A DNA stretch of 49,412 nucleotides from Flavobacteriales bacterium (GTDB lineage: Bacteria > Bacteroidota > Bacteroidia > CAIKAF01), in NCBI GenBank assembly GCA_025451295.1, contig JANWKQ010000025.1, positions 1-49,412 of the forward strand, in the 5' to 3' direction. The first letter of the stretch is position 1, and every line of letters starts with the position of its first letter. Positions 37,191-44,322 of the stretch are shown here, piece after piece. Position numbers and translations under genes: made by a program. The notes under the pieces were generated by a model. That model was not told where the DNA came from and did not search any database. It worked only from the letters and a program-made list of their open reading frames with translations.

Positions 37191-38956
37191 GGAATATATC
37201 TTTTAATCACAACATAAGCATATTCGTCGAATTTTGGAGCATCAGCCCAAACCAGAAATTGATTTACCTCCTTCGAATTTACATAACAATCATTCGGTGC
37301 CTTCAAGGCAAATTTATTTTCGCCAAGGGAAATGAGTTTAAATAAGGAAGCATTGAATTTATTGGTTTCATCAGCATAAATAATTCCTGAGTTCTTATCC
37401 ATTCGGAGATATAAACCCGTTTGCCAGGATCTGAGGAGAAATTTATCTTCGGCAGCATTATAAACGAACTGAAAAGCGTCTGAATTATTGGCGAATTGAT
37501 GATCCCCGCAGAGGCCCGTATTACCTGTATCCACGGAAGATAAAAAACGTCCCCGAATAAATTCCAGGCAGAACTCGCCTTCGGTGAGCTCTGAAGGGCG
37601 GTAGAAAGATCCTTTCCCCTTTAGCTCCTTTTGATAGTCCGGATACGAAACGGTGAGATCATAGTCCTGCGGATATATCTTTTTTCTCCAGATGGAAAAA
37701 TACGTCCTCTTATTCATTTGGTCATAGTGAAGAATCCCGCGTGAATATTGCCAGGACTGAAAAATATTAAGCCAGGTAGAAAAACAGATGAAGACAAATA
37801 TGGGTAAAACAATGATCCATTTTTTGTTTGCAATACAGGCGGCTAAAGGAAATGCCAGCAATGCATAGATGTCGATCATGGGTCGCATTCCAAAACATCC
37901 GCCATACGACCAGGCCCACCAACAGGAAGTTACATATATAAAGAGAGGGAAAACAACCAGAACAGGGACTAACATTTCTTTCACCGATTTTCGAATGAAA
38001 AATATTCCAACAACAGATAAAATCATAACCGGGGTATAGATCAACCATCCTTTTCGGAAAGAAAATAAGATCTCAATGATCAAAGGTCTCACCCAGAAGA
38101 ATTTTTCATCCTGATAAGAATAATACATCCAATCACCTGTGGCATATTTCCAATAGAGAAATTGCGGGATTATTGGAATAAAAAATAAGATAATGGCCAA
38201 TAGCAACCATCTATAATTCTCAAAGAGAAATATAATCCTGTCAAAAAAGGTATCTCCATTATTAATACCATATAAAAGCGGGATCAGAACGAATAAGATA
38301 TTGTTCGGACGAATGAGTGCCAACATAGAAACAGAAAGAGCTATCAGGATGATCCATTGTTTCTTTTGGTCTTCATAGAAAACAATTGTTGAATAGATAA
38401 GAATACTCAACCACATAAAATTCACTCCATGCGTAAAGAGTACTTCTCCATTGGTGTACCAGATCAGGTTGGTGGAAACAGTCAATATCGCAAGAACGGC
38501 GAGTACTACCCTAATCCGGAAAAACCGGAACAAGGCTTTTCCTAAAAAAAATAATCCGATGCAAACGTAGATCCAGATCCCAACGACCAATATTTTCTGG
38601 GTTTGTTTTGAATAACCATCATCATCTTTACCTTGCAAAGCCGCTACTCCTTGTGCAACAAAATAAAAAGGCGTATACATATAGGCCATCCCAACGGTTC
38701 GTTTATTCACCGGTTTTCCGTCGGCAGTTGTTTTGGCCCAAAAATCTTTGGGACAACCATTTTTAAAACTTAGATCTTTGCATTCGAAAGCAGCGGTTAC
38801 AAAACTATAGTACTCCGTTGCATCGCTGTTGATCTGATTTCTTTTAAAGGTTTGCAGGTATCCGCTAAAAATGTAAAACAATACCAATGCACTTAAGCAA
38901 CTTAAGAGCAGCAGAAGGTTTTGTTTTTTTGAAGAGATGATGAGTGGTTCGGGCAA
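37187..38956 (-). CDS. GT-C-like membrane protein with C-terminal fascin-like domain
   Basis: The 589-residue protein has about 10-11 membrane segments in residues 15-420. The first loop carries an acidic motif (INSDATEYYSFVTAAF) where GT-C glycosyltransferases keep their catalytic Asp; this points to a polyprenol-dependent sugar transferase, though no subfamily is recognised. Residues about 475-589 look like a beta-trefoil of the fascin/actin-crosslinking type (KFLLRSWQTGLYLRMD; KFALKAPNDCYVNSK), placed outside the membrane and possibly carbohydrate-binding. The fusion of this domain to a GT-C protein is unusual. The gene converges with the DUF2490 gene, and a gene-free block of 315 bp precedes it. 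Confidence 0.75.
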   Translation of the reverse strand: MPEPLIISSKKQNLLLLLSCLSALVLFYIFSGYLQTFKRNQINSDATEYYSFVTAAFECKDLSFKNGCPKDFWAKTTADGKPVNKRTVGMAYMYTPFYFVAQGVAALQGKDDDGYSKQTQKILVVGIWIYVCIGLFFLGKALFRFFRIRVVLAVLAILTVSTNLIWYTNGEVLFTHGVNFMWLSILIYSTIVFYEDQKKQWIILIALSVSMLALIRPNNILFVLIPLLYGINNGDTFFDRIIFLFENYRWLLLAIILFFIPIIPQFLYWKYATGDWMYYSYQDEKFFWVRPLIIEILFSFRKGWLIYTPVMILSVVGIFFIRKSVKEMLVPVLVVFPLFIYVTSCWWAWSYGGCFGMRPMIDIYALLAFPLAACIANKKWIIVLPIFVFICFSTWLNIFQSWQYSRGILHYDQMNKRTYFSIWRKKIYPQDYDLTVSYPDYQKELKGKGSFYRPSELTEGEFCLEFIRGRFLSSVDTGNTGLCGDHQFANNSDAFQFVYNAAEDKFLLRSWQTGLYLRMDKNSGIIYADETNKFNASLFKLISLGENKFALKAPNDCYVNSKEVNQFLVWADAPKFDEYAYVVIKRYIP

Positions 38957-39017
38957 TTTCTACAAAGAATATGGGATAAAGAAAATGATTTTTTGCCTGT
39001 TTAAGTATAATGAGGCT

Positions 39018-39190
39018 GACAGCTTGCGATCTGTATGTAGGTGTATTACCAATCCCGATTACCTGCTTGCCCCGCCCATCAGAAGACAGGGATCCGACTG
39101 CCGGTAATATCCCTTTCAATCGTTGTGTTGTGGGCTGTCTGAGGGGTAGAGTGGAACGACTCGTCACATACAGCCGGAAGGCTACACCCT
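39018..39190. ncRNA. Candidate structured RNA in a GC-richer gene-free block
   Basis: Between two genes lies a stretch clearly richer in GC than its AT-rich flanks, with no believable protein. Nested complementary segments suggest a rod: CTGTATGT (39031-39038) with ACATACAG (39166-39173); CCCC (39070-39073) with GGGG (39143-39146); AGACAG (39084-39089) with CTGTCT (39135-39140); GGAT (39090-39093) with ATCC (39109-39112). AGCC-GGAA-GGCT (39172-39183) is a hairpin with a GNRA-like loop. ATTACC occurs twice (39045, 39058) and could pair alternatively with GGTAAT (39103-39108). Strand is undecided. It does not match the tmRNA, SRP, RNase P or common riboswitch motifs I know; a 6S-like rod or a cis-acting leader are options. 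Confidence 0.45.
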
Positions 39191-39244
39191 AAAAACCCAT
39201 TAAAATTTAACATTTACATACTAAAAGGGGTACTATTATTGTTT

Positions 39245-39252
39245 TAAATTTG
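39245..39252 (+). promoter_or_regulatory. -7 promoter box of the MORN-repeat gene
   Basis: TAAATTTG matches TAnnTTTG exactly, 19 nt before the start codon at 39272. No clear -33 TTTG is present. Confidence 0.5.
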
Positions 39253-39271
39253 ACAAACCCCTTCTTAAGCT

Positions 39272-40081
39272 ATGTATAAAAATATTCGGGCATTATTTTT
39301 ACTTATTTCCTTTTGCGCCTTTGCCATGGTTGGTCATAGCCAACTCATTAACCAGAAGGATGCTAACGGTAAAAAAACGGGTGTATGGCAAACCAAATGG
39401 CCCAATGATTCCATTAAAAGTAAAGGTTCATATAAAGCCGGCAAAGCCATTGGCCTCTGGGAATACTTTTATGATACCGGTGAACTCATGGCTTATATGG
39501 AATACCTGGATGACGGTATTACCTCCAACTTTAAACTTTTCGATGCATCCGGACCAAGAATAGCTGAAGGTCTATATGTAAAAGGAAAAAAAGACGCCTT
39601 ATGGCATTATTATGGGATCGACAGCAGTAAAGTGGGTGAAGAAACATATATAAAAGGCGTAAAAAGCGGGGAAGAAAAAATTTATTATCCAAAATCCGAC
39701 AAATTATTTCAAACCACTGTGTTTCTCAATGATAAAAAAGAAGGTTGGTATAAACAGTTTTATCCGGATGGCAGATTAAAGACAGATGGAACTTTCGTGA
39801 ATGATACACTCGTGGGTAAAGTCACCTATTTCCATTCCAACGGAAAGAAAAACCTGGAAGGAAATTATGTAAAAGGTTTACGTCACGGAGAATTTTATGT
39901 TTATGACGAAAATGGCAAGCTTGCAGAAACCTTACATTATAAAAATGGCAAGCTCGATGAAAAAGATCTGAAGCGCCATATGGATGGTGAAATAAAAGTA
40001 ACTTATCCTGAAGATGTGATCTATCAGGGTGGTTACGAACATTTAAATCCAAACGGAGGCGGCGGAGATGGTGGTTATTAA
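39272..40081 (+). CDS. Exported MORN-repeat protein (YwqK-like)
   Basis: The 269-residue protein has a signal peptide (1-23, ending MVGHSQ) followed by about nine MORN-type repeats of 20-25 residues. Typical units are KSKGSYKAGKAIGLWEYF, KTDGTFVNDTLVGKVTYF and NLEGNYVKGLRHGEFYVY. The tail is Gly-rich (NPNGGGGDGGY). Such proteins are common in Bacteroidetes and are sometimes annotated as YwqK-family antitoxins, but that label rests on distant similarity and no toxin gene is adjacent. The repeats probably form an extended beta-sheet for binding. It precedes two lipoprotein metallopeptidase genes by 15 bp, so it is probably co-transcribed with them. Confidence 0.85.
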   Translation: MYKNIRALFLLISFCAFAMVGHSQLINQKDANGKKTGVWQTKWPNDSIKSKGSYKAGKAIGLWEYFYDTGELMAYMEYLDDGITSNFKLFDASGPRIAEGLYVKGKKDALWHYYGIDSSKVGEETYIKGVKSGEEKIYYPKSDKLFQTTVFLNDKKEGWYKQFYPDGRLKTDGTFVNDTLVGKVTYFHSNGKKNLEGNYVKGLRHGEFYVYDENGKLAETLHYKNGKLDEKDLKRHMDGEIKVTYPEDVIYQGGYEHLNPNGGGGDGGY

Positions 40082-40096
40082 CCCAATCTTCTTTAC

Positions 40097-40792
40097 ATGA
40101 AAATATTTTACCTTGCAGCATTTCTTTGTATTATATTATCTTTTGCTGGATGTGGTAAAAAACCGCTTCCTGAAAAAAATATTCAACCCATTATTGAAAA
40201 ACAGGTCTTTGAAAAAGACTATACCCATAAAATAAGATGGGTGGCGATTGCACCTTATGATAGCATTGATTCAGCCACCACTGAATTGATCTCAACGCAG
40301 CTCGAAGATTTTTATGGGGTACGGACTTTGCTTTTACCAAAAGCATTTATGACGGATTCTTTACTGGCCTGGTCAAAAACCAGGTATAATGCGAATAAGA
40401 TCCTGGCGCATCTCACAAAAATAAAACCTGATAATGTTGCCTATATCCTTGCATTGACAAGTGAAAAAATTGCAGCCTGTGGTGATTCCATCCATGAAAC
40501 CGGCGTTGCCGGTCTGGGTAATCGGCCGGGCACATGCTCAGTCGTATCCACTGCAACCCTGCACCGAAAGGTAAAAGACGAAGAACAATATACCCAGCGT
40601 TTGATAAAGGCCTGCATGCATGAAATGGGACATAATTTCGGATTGAGACATTGCAAATCGAAAGACAAAAAATGTTTTATGCGTGATGCAGCCGGCACGA
40701 TTCTAACCCTGGATGAAGAGGAAATATATTTATGCAAAAAATGCATGAAGCTCTTAAATGAGGCCGGATTTAATCTGAAAGGAAAAACCTGA
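40097..40792 (+). CDS. Archaemetzincin-like zinc metallopeptidase lipoprotein, copy 1
   Basis: The 231-residue protein has a lipoprotein signal (lipobox SFAGC, Cys19). The metallopeptidase domain has the archaemetzincin (M54) signature: zinc ligands H175, H179 and H185 with catalytic E176 in HEMGHNFGLRHC, then C186, C193 and Met195 (KCFM), and a CxxC pair (CKKC, 213-216) that completes the structural zinc site. Archaemetzincins are usually soluble intracellular enzymes, so a lipid-anchored envelope form is noteworthy. An alternative is a cytoplasmic enzyme wrongly called a lipoprotein, but the N-terminus is a convincing lipobox. The paralogue follows after 4 bp. The substrate is unknown. Confidence 0.85.
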   Translation: MKIFYLAAFLCIILSFAGCGKKPLPEKNIQPIIEKQVFEKDYTHKIRWVAIAPYDSIDSATTELISTQLEDFYGVRTLLLPKAFMTDSLLAWSKTRYNANKILAHLTKIKPDNVAYILALTSEKIAACGDSIHETGVAGLGNRPGTCSVVSTATLHRKVKDEEQYTQRLIKACMHEMGHNFGLRHCKSKDKKCFMRDAAGTILTLDEEEIYLCKKCMKLLNEAGFNLKGKT

Positions 40793-40796
40793 GGTG

Positions 40797-41459
40797 ATGA
40801 AACGGATCCTCCCTCCATTTTTTGGCTTGTTGATTTTTATTACCGGATGCGGAAGATCATCTGAAAAAAAAACAGATTATACGGATCCTTTTAAAAATGG
40901 AGATTCAGCATTAACAGTTGCTATTGTACCTTATCATGATTTCAGACCAGCATGGATCAACCTGGTAAGAAGGGAACTCGAAGGTTTTTACGGAATAAAA
41001 ACATTGCTCCTGCCTAAAGCAGAAATGCCCGATTCCTGCAAGAAACCCTATAAGAATAGATATAATGCGGGTGGTATACTCCAACATTTAAATGTGATCA
41101 AACCAAAAGATGTTCAGTATATACTGGCACTCACCACAGAAGGCATCGCCATCGAAAAAGGCAAATACAAAGAGTGGGGAATTCTTGGTTTGGGAACATG
41201 TCCGGGTCCCTGTTGTGTAATATCCACCGCCAACATGGGTAAATATGATGACCGGTTCAAAGACCGGCTGGTAAAAGTTTGTCTTCATGAAATGGGCCAT
41301 AATTTTGGATTACCACATTGTGATAAGAAAGATATGAAATGCCTGATGCGGGATGCAAATGGAACCGTTCTTACCATTGATGAAGATGAAAAGTATTTAT
41401 GTAAATATTGTGCAGGATTTTTAAAGGTAAAAGGATTTAAACTCGGGGAAAATGAGTAG
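40797..41459 (+). CDS. Archaemetzincin-like zinc metallopeptidase lipoprotein, copy 2
   Basis: The 220-residue protein is a tandem paralogue of the previous gene. The ATG at 40797 is preferred over the in-frame GTG one codon earlier. Lipobox FITGC places Cys18 at the mature N-terminus. The zinc signature is HEMGHNFGLPHC, then KCLM and the CKYC pair. The shared blocks ELEGFYGIKTLLLPKAEMP and KPKDVQYILALTTEGIAI align with copy 1, and both share GLGxxPGxCxVxSTA before the active site. It probably acts at the envelope on peptides or misfolded proteins. The GH25 lysozyme gene follows after 9 bp, consistent with a cell-envelope role for the run. Confidence 0.85.
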   Translation: MKRILPPFFGLLIFITGCGRSSEKKTDYTDPFKNGDSALTVAIVPYHDFRPAWINLVRRELEGFYGIKTLLLPKAEMPDSCKKPYKNRYNAGGILQHLNVIKPKDVQYILALTTEGIAIEKGKYKEWGILGLGTCPGPCCVISTANMGKYDDRFKDRLVKVCLHEMGHNFGLPHCDKKDMKCLMRDANGTVLTIDEDEKYLCKYCAGFLKVKGFKLGENE

Positions 41460-41468
41460 ATTGGTCCT

Positions 41469-42263
41469 TTGTTAACTACCTTATTTTCGCAAGAAAAATC
41501 CCTTTTGAAAAAGTTATCCCTCATAGCGCTTGTTGTTCTCCTGCTGAGTCTGCTTTTTGTAGGGTTGGTCTATTTATACCAACGGGAAGTTTCTTCCGTT
41601 CCTGAAACCCCTCCTTCCTTTATGTATACTGATTTTGGTGTTTACGTCCCTACTCAATATTCCAGGTACGGAATTGATGTCTCCAGATACCAGGAAAGGA
41701 TCAATTGGAAAGAAGTAAAGAAAATGAAAGTGCAGAATATTTCAATCGACTTTGCTTTTATAAAAGCAACCGAAGGAAAACATATGAAAGACAAACGTTT
41801 TAAAGAAAACTGGAAAGAAGCAAAGGAAAATGGAATTCCACGGGGAGCATATCATTATTATTTGCCTGATGGAAGTCCGAAAACACAGGCGAAAAATTTC
41901 ATGGAAACAATTCAGCTTTTACCGGGTGATCTTCCACCGGTAATTGATATCGAAGACCGTGGTATTGGGATCCATAAATCATTTATCAGCAACATTAAGG
42001 TATTTCTGACTGAAGTTGGCAATTTCTGTAAGTGTAAACCTATTGTATATTCGTATGATTCTTTTTATGAGAATTATCTGAAAGGCGAATTCAATGATTA
42101 TCCATTATGGATCGCCAGGTACGGAGCAGAAAAACCGGCCGAAGAAAAATTTCATTTCTGGCAGTTTACAGATAGAGCACAAGTAGACGGAATAGGACCA
42201 AAAGTGGATATGAATGTATTTGCTGGGGATTCAGTGGCATTTGCTAAGTTGTTGTTGAAGTAA
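41469..42263 (+). CDS. GH25 family lysozyme (N-acetylmuramidase), membrane-anchored
   Basis: The 264-residue protein has one N-terminal membrane segment (LSLIALVVLLLSLLFVGLVY) and a GH25 domain (about 65-262). The family hallmarks are visible: YGIDVSRYQ for the first strand with catalytic-site Asp, AFIKATEG, RGAYHYY and the DxE motif in VIDIED. GH25 enzymes cleave the beta-1,4 bond between N-acetylmuramic acid and N-acetylglucosamine in peptidoglycan. The start is TTG at 41469; a TTG at 41505 (MKKLSLIALVV) gives a more usual signal-anchor and is a real alternative. It ends the operon begun by the MORN gene. Its role may be wall remodelling or attack on other bacteria. Confidence 0.9.
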   Translation: MLTTLFSQEKSLLKKLSLIALVVLLLSLLFVGLVYLYQREVSSVPETPPSFMYTDFGVYVPTQYSRYGIDVSRYQERINWKEVKKMKVQNISIDFAFIKATEGKHMKDKRFKENWKEAKENGIPRGAYHYYLPDGSPKTQAKNFMETIQLLPGDLPPVIDIEDRGIGIHKSFISNIKVFLTEVGNFCKCKPIVYSYDSFYENYLKGEFNDYPLWIARYGAEKPAEEKFHFWQFTDRAQVDGIGPKVDMNVFAGDSVAFAKLLLK

Positions 42264-42301
42264 TTCGAATACCGAACATAGAACATTTGAATAACGAATT
42301 A
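42261..42301. repeat. Inverted repeat joining two convergent stop codons
   Basis: TAATTCG (42261-42267) and CGAATTA (42295-42301) form an inverted repeat whose arms include the stop codons of the two converging genes. The spacer is a GAA-rich sequence of a kind also seen after gap and mnmA. Confidence 0.4.
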
Positions 42302-43081
42302 GGAATGCTCGATCGTTACTCTTGTTTTATCAGACGGATCATACTTGACAAATATTTCTTCTCCGGGTTGAAACAAGGGAATAGATGTTTGTTTGATGGC
42401 TCCTTTTACGGTTGCTGCAAAAGCGGGTTCATTGTCAGGTAAAACCTGAACTTCGATCGTGGCCAGCGGATTATTTCCATTGATGTTGATCCCCATATTC
42501 GTGAACTTGGTGACTATCGCCTTGCTATAAATACCGATTGCCTGGATCTGTTCATGTTCCTTTTGCATTTCAGCCAGTTTTACTTTCAACTCTTCTATTT
42601 GCTGAGGAGAAGCATTTTTTAAGGCACTATTAGTGGAGCCCGCTCCGGCCAGATCTCCTTGACGTATCAACACCAGTTTTTGATGATTGGTCGGATCCAC
42701 CATCACCGGTACAATAGTCCCCGACTGAAATTGAGCCGCCTGTAAATAAGAAATCACTGTTTTTGCAGTGGCGATGTATACTGGTGTACCAGGAATTTCT
42801 ACTTGTAACTCAATCTTGCACAAAGGCTGGTTGTTGATCCGGGTCCCTGTTTCGAAAATTGATAAGACTGTTCCGGTTCCTTTAATCCCGGTTTTCATCA
42901 ACCGGTTATAATCCATCGATGGTTTAATAAATGCACGATAGAAAATAAAGAAGACAAACATCATCACTGCCCCTACCACACATCCTACAATGGGATCTCC
43001 CATAAAAGCTGCGGCTACTCCAACCGAAGCGCCTACAAGTCCGCCAACAAGACCTATAATTGTACCCGGATTTAATTTCAT
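42299..43081 (-). CDS. Membrane-anchored protein with duplicated beta domain, DUF3592-like
   Basis: The 260-residue protein starts with two Gly-rich membrane segments (about 8-28 and 31-50). Two copies of a small beta domain follow (about 62-140 and 180-258). Each copy has G-A/T-V....TG..IN..P, a strand with V-x-V-x-I-P, and a closing PV-x-x-DP or VKYDPSDKTRV motif. A short helical stretch (QQIEELKVKLAEMQKEHEQ) links them and may form a coiled coil. The pattern resembles DUF3592-like domains, but no function is known. It is a paralogue of the next gene upstream on the same strand. Confidence 0.7.
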   Translation of the reverse strand: MKLNPGTIIGLVGGLVGASVGVAAAFMGDPIVGCVVGAVMMFVFFIFYRAFIKPSMDYNRLMKTGIKGTGTVLSIFETGTRINNQPLCKIELQVEIPGTPVYIATAKTVISYLQAAQFQSGTIVPVMVDPTNHQKLVLIRQGDLAGAGSTNSALKNASPQQIEELKVKLAEMQKEHEQIQAIGIYSKAIVTKFTNMGININGNNPLATIEVQVLPDNEPAFAATVKGAIKQTSIPLFQPGEEIFVKYDPSDKTRVTIEHS

Positions 43082-43194
43082 AGTGAGTTGAGATTGATAG
43101 AGGATAAATGTATGAAATTAAATAAAAACCTACAGGCAGAAATCCGTTAAAAAAAAGGAGTTCGCAATCCGAATGCCCAATTGCACCGGATTAC

Positions 43195-43785
43195 TTAAAT
43201 CTCCATAGTAAGTTTGTTTTTATCGTTGAAATCGATCAAACAGGGCAATTTCCTGCCGACATCAAATCTTCCCGGTTCATACTCTGGTAAAGGCACTTCT
43301 TTATCAACCGTATAGGGTTCAACACCGTCACGTGTAATTAAAAACTGAATCATATAAACTGAATAGCCATTTTTTACCATGCTGGTCTTCATTTTTACCT
43401 TGAGCTCTGCCATCCCTTTATGGCCATCTTTGATTATGTTCTCAGGATTACCTGCTGGTGCAGCCGGAGGGTTCGGATTGAACGCAACTTTCGTTTTATC
43501 CTGTGGATCTGCCTTTATATGCATGATTGCACCGATCTTAAGATAAGAGATCTCCATAACCGAAACCAATTTTTGAATGGTCGCATTATAGGGTTCCATC
43601 CCTGGGATAGTAACCTGTACTTCTATGTTTAATAAAGTTTTTGGCAGTGTACCACCCGTTTTCACCGTCATACCCGCTTCCCTTAAGGAAAGAATAACTG
43701 CGGTCCCAGGTGTGCCGACTTCAAGGATACGTGCATTATCGCCTTCAGGATTAAACGCTTTTTTTAGCTTAGAGAAAAAACCCAT
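43195..43785 (-). CDS. Soluble protein with DUF3592-like beta domains
   Basis: The 196-residue protein has no signal peptide or membrane segment. It carries two copies of the same beta domain as the 42.3-43.1 kb protein: the first with LNIEVQVTIPGMEPYNATI and HIKADPQDKTKV, the second with MIQFLITRDGVEPYTVD and CLIDFNDKNKLTM. A Pro/Ala-rich linker (NPNPPAAPAGNPEN) joins them. The function is unknown; the shared domain suggests the two proteins interact or arose by duplication with loss of the membrane anchor. They are 113 bp apart on the same strand. An exact -7 box lies 32 nt upstream of the start. Confidence 0.72.
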   Translation of the reverse strand: MGFFSKLKKAFNPEGDNARILEVGTPGTAVILSLREAGMTVKTGGTLPKTLLNIEVQVTIPGMEPYNATIQKLVSVMEISYLKIGAIMHIKADPQDKTKVAFNPNPPAAPAGNPENIIKDGHKGMAELKVKMKTSMVKNGYSVYMIQFLITRDGVEPYTVDKEVPLPEYEPGRFDVGRKLPCLIDFNDKNKLTMEI

Positions 43786-43817
43786 ATAATTTAATTTTTA
43801 AGTTGGTTGATAGATTT

Positions 43818-43825
43818 CAAATATA
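43818..43825 (-). promoter_or_regulatory. -7 promoter box upstream of the 43.2-43.8 kb gene
   Basis: TATATTTG on the minus strand matches TAnnTTTG exactly, 32 nt before the start codon. The -33 element is not evident. Confidence 0.5.
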
Positions 43826-43882
43826 TAAAAACAAGATAAATAAAAAAGACAGAGATCGATTTATCAAATAGCCTATTCGAAT

Positions 43883-44119
43883 TTATTTCATCCTCTTCCT
43901 GACTACCCGAGCTACAAGGAGAAATATCAATAGTAGAAATACGCCTATCGAAACTAGAATAGCAATACCAAGAGGAGAATCCATTGGAACTGACTTGCCA
44001 TGGTTATTATGAGCCCAACCACCAATCGGCCTGGCAAAGGCGCCAATGGTTGTGAGAAACATTACTCCTAAAATTTTGGAAAGATTAGCCAGACAATTTT
44101 TTAGCTTTTTCATTTTCAT
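43883..44119 (-). CDS. Small exported membrane protein, 78 residues
   Basis: I do not recognise this protein. Starting at the ATG at 44119 gives MKMKKLKNCLANLSKILG, then a hydrophobic stretch ending TTIGAFA that looks like a signal peptide. A short loop (RPIGGWAHNNHGKSVPMD) and one membrane segment (LGIAILVSIGVFLLLIFLLV) follow, and the protein ends with a basic tail RVVRKRMK. The topology would be loop outside and tail inside. The longer frame from 44152 adds 11 residues and is less likely. Codon use is consistent with coding, but with no known family the call stays moderate. Confidence 0.55.
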   Translation of the reverse strand: MKMKKLKNCLANLSKILGVMFLTTIGAFARPIGGWAHNNHGKSVPMDSPLGIAILVSIGVFLLLIFLLVARVVRKRMK

Positions 44120-44219
44120 AAGATACGTTGAAGTAAATATATAAAACACCATTGAAATTGTATAGATAATGGTGGTTTTTACAATATCTTGCTGATAATC
44201 AACACAATCAATAATTTTG

Positions 44220-44288
44220 TACCTTTGTGCTCGTAACCGGTAAAAGGTAACTAGTAACCCGGAAAATCAATTTTTTTACAATTTTCCG
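44220..44288 (+). promoter_or_regulatory. Promoter box and hairpin leader of mnmA
   Basis: TACCTTTG (44220-44227) is an exact -7 box, giving a leader of about 90 nt. The leader contains CGGAAAAT (44260-44267) and ATTTTCCG (44281-44288), an 8-bp inverted repeat with a T7 run in its 13-nt loop, plus repeated GTAAC motifs (44233, 44247, 44254). Confidence 0.5.
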
Positions 44289-44322
44289 AATTACTAAACA
44301 CCAGTTACTAATTAACTAAGTA

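Noticed and set aside
39018-39190. Identity of the block as tmRNA, SRP RNA, RNase P RNA or a TPP or cobalamin riboswitch
   Set aside because: The hallmark motifs are absent: no tRNA-like ends, no domain IV sequence after the GGAA loop, and no conserved riboswitch boxes.
38865-39192. Reading frames of 100 and 60 codons on both strands across the RNA candidate
   Set aside because: They have no recognisable domain or promoter, and the long one starts inside the RNA-like block and runs into the neighbouring gene. The GC-rich composition explains open frames.
39272-40081. MORN-repeat protein as an antitoxin of a toxin-antitoxin pair
   Set aside because: It has a signal peptide and no adjacent toxin-like gene; the antitoxin label comes from distant annotation only.
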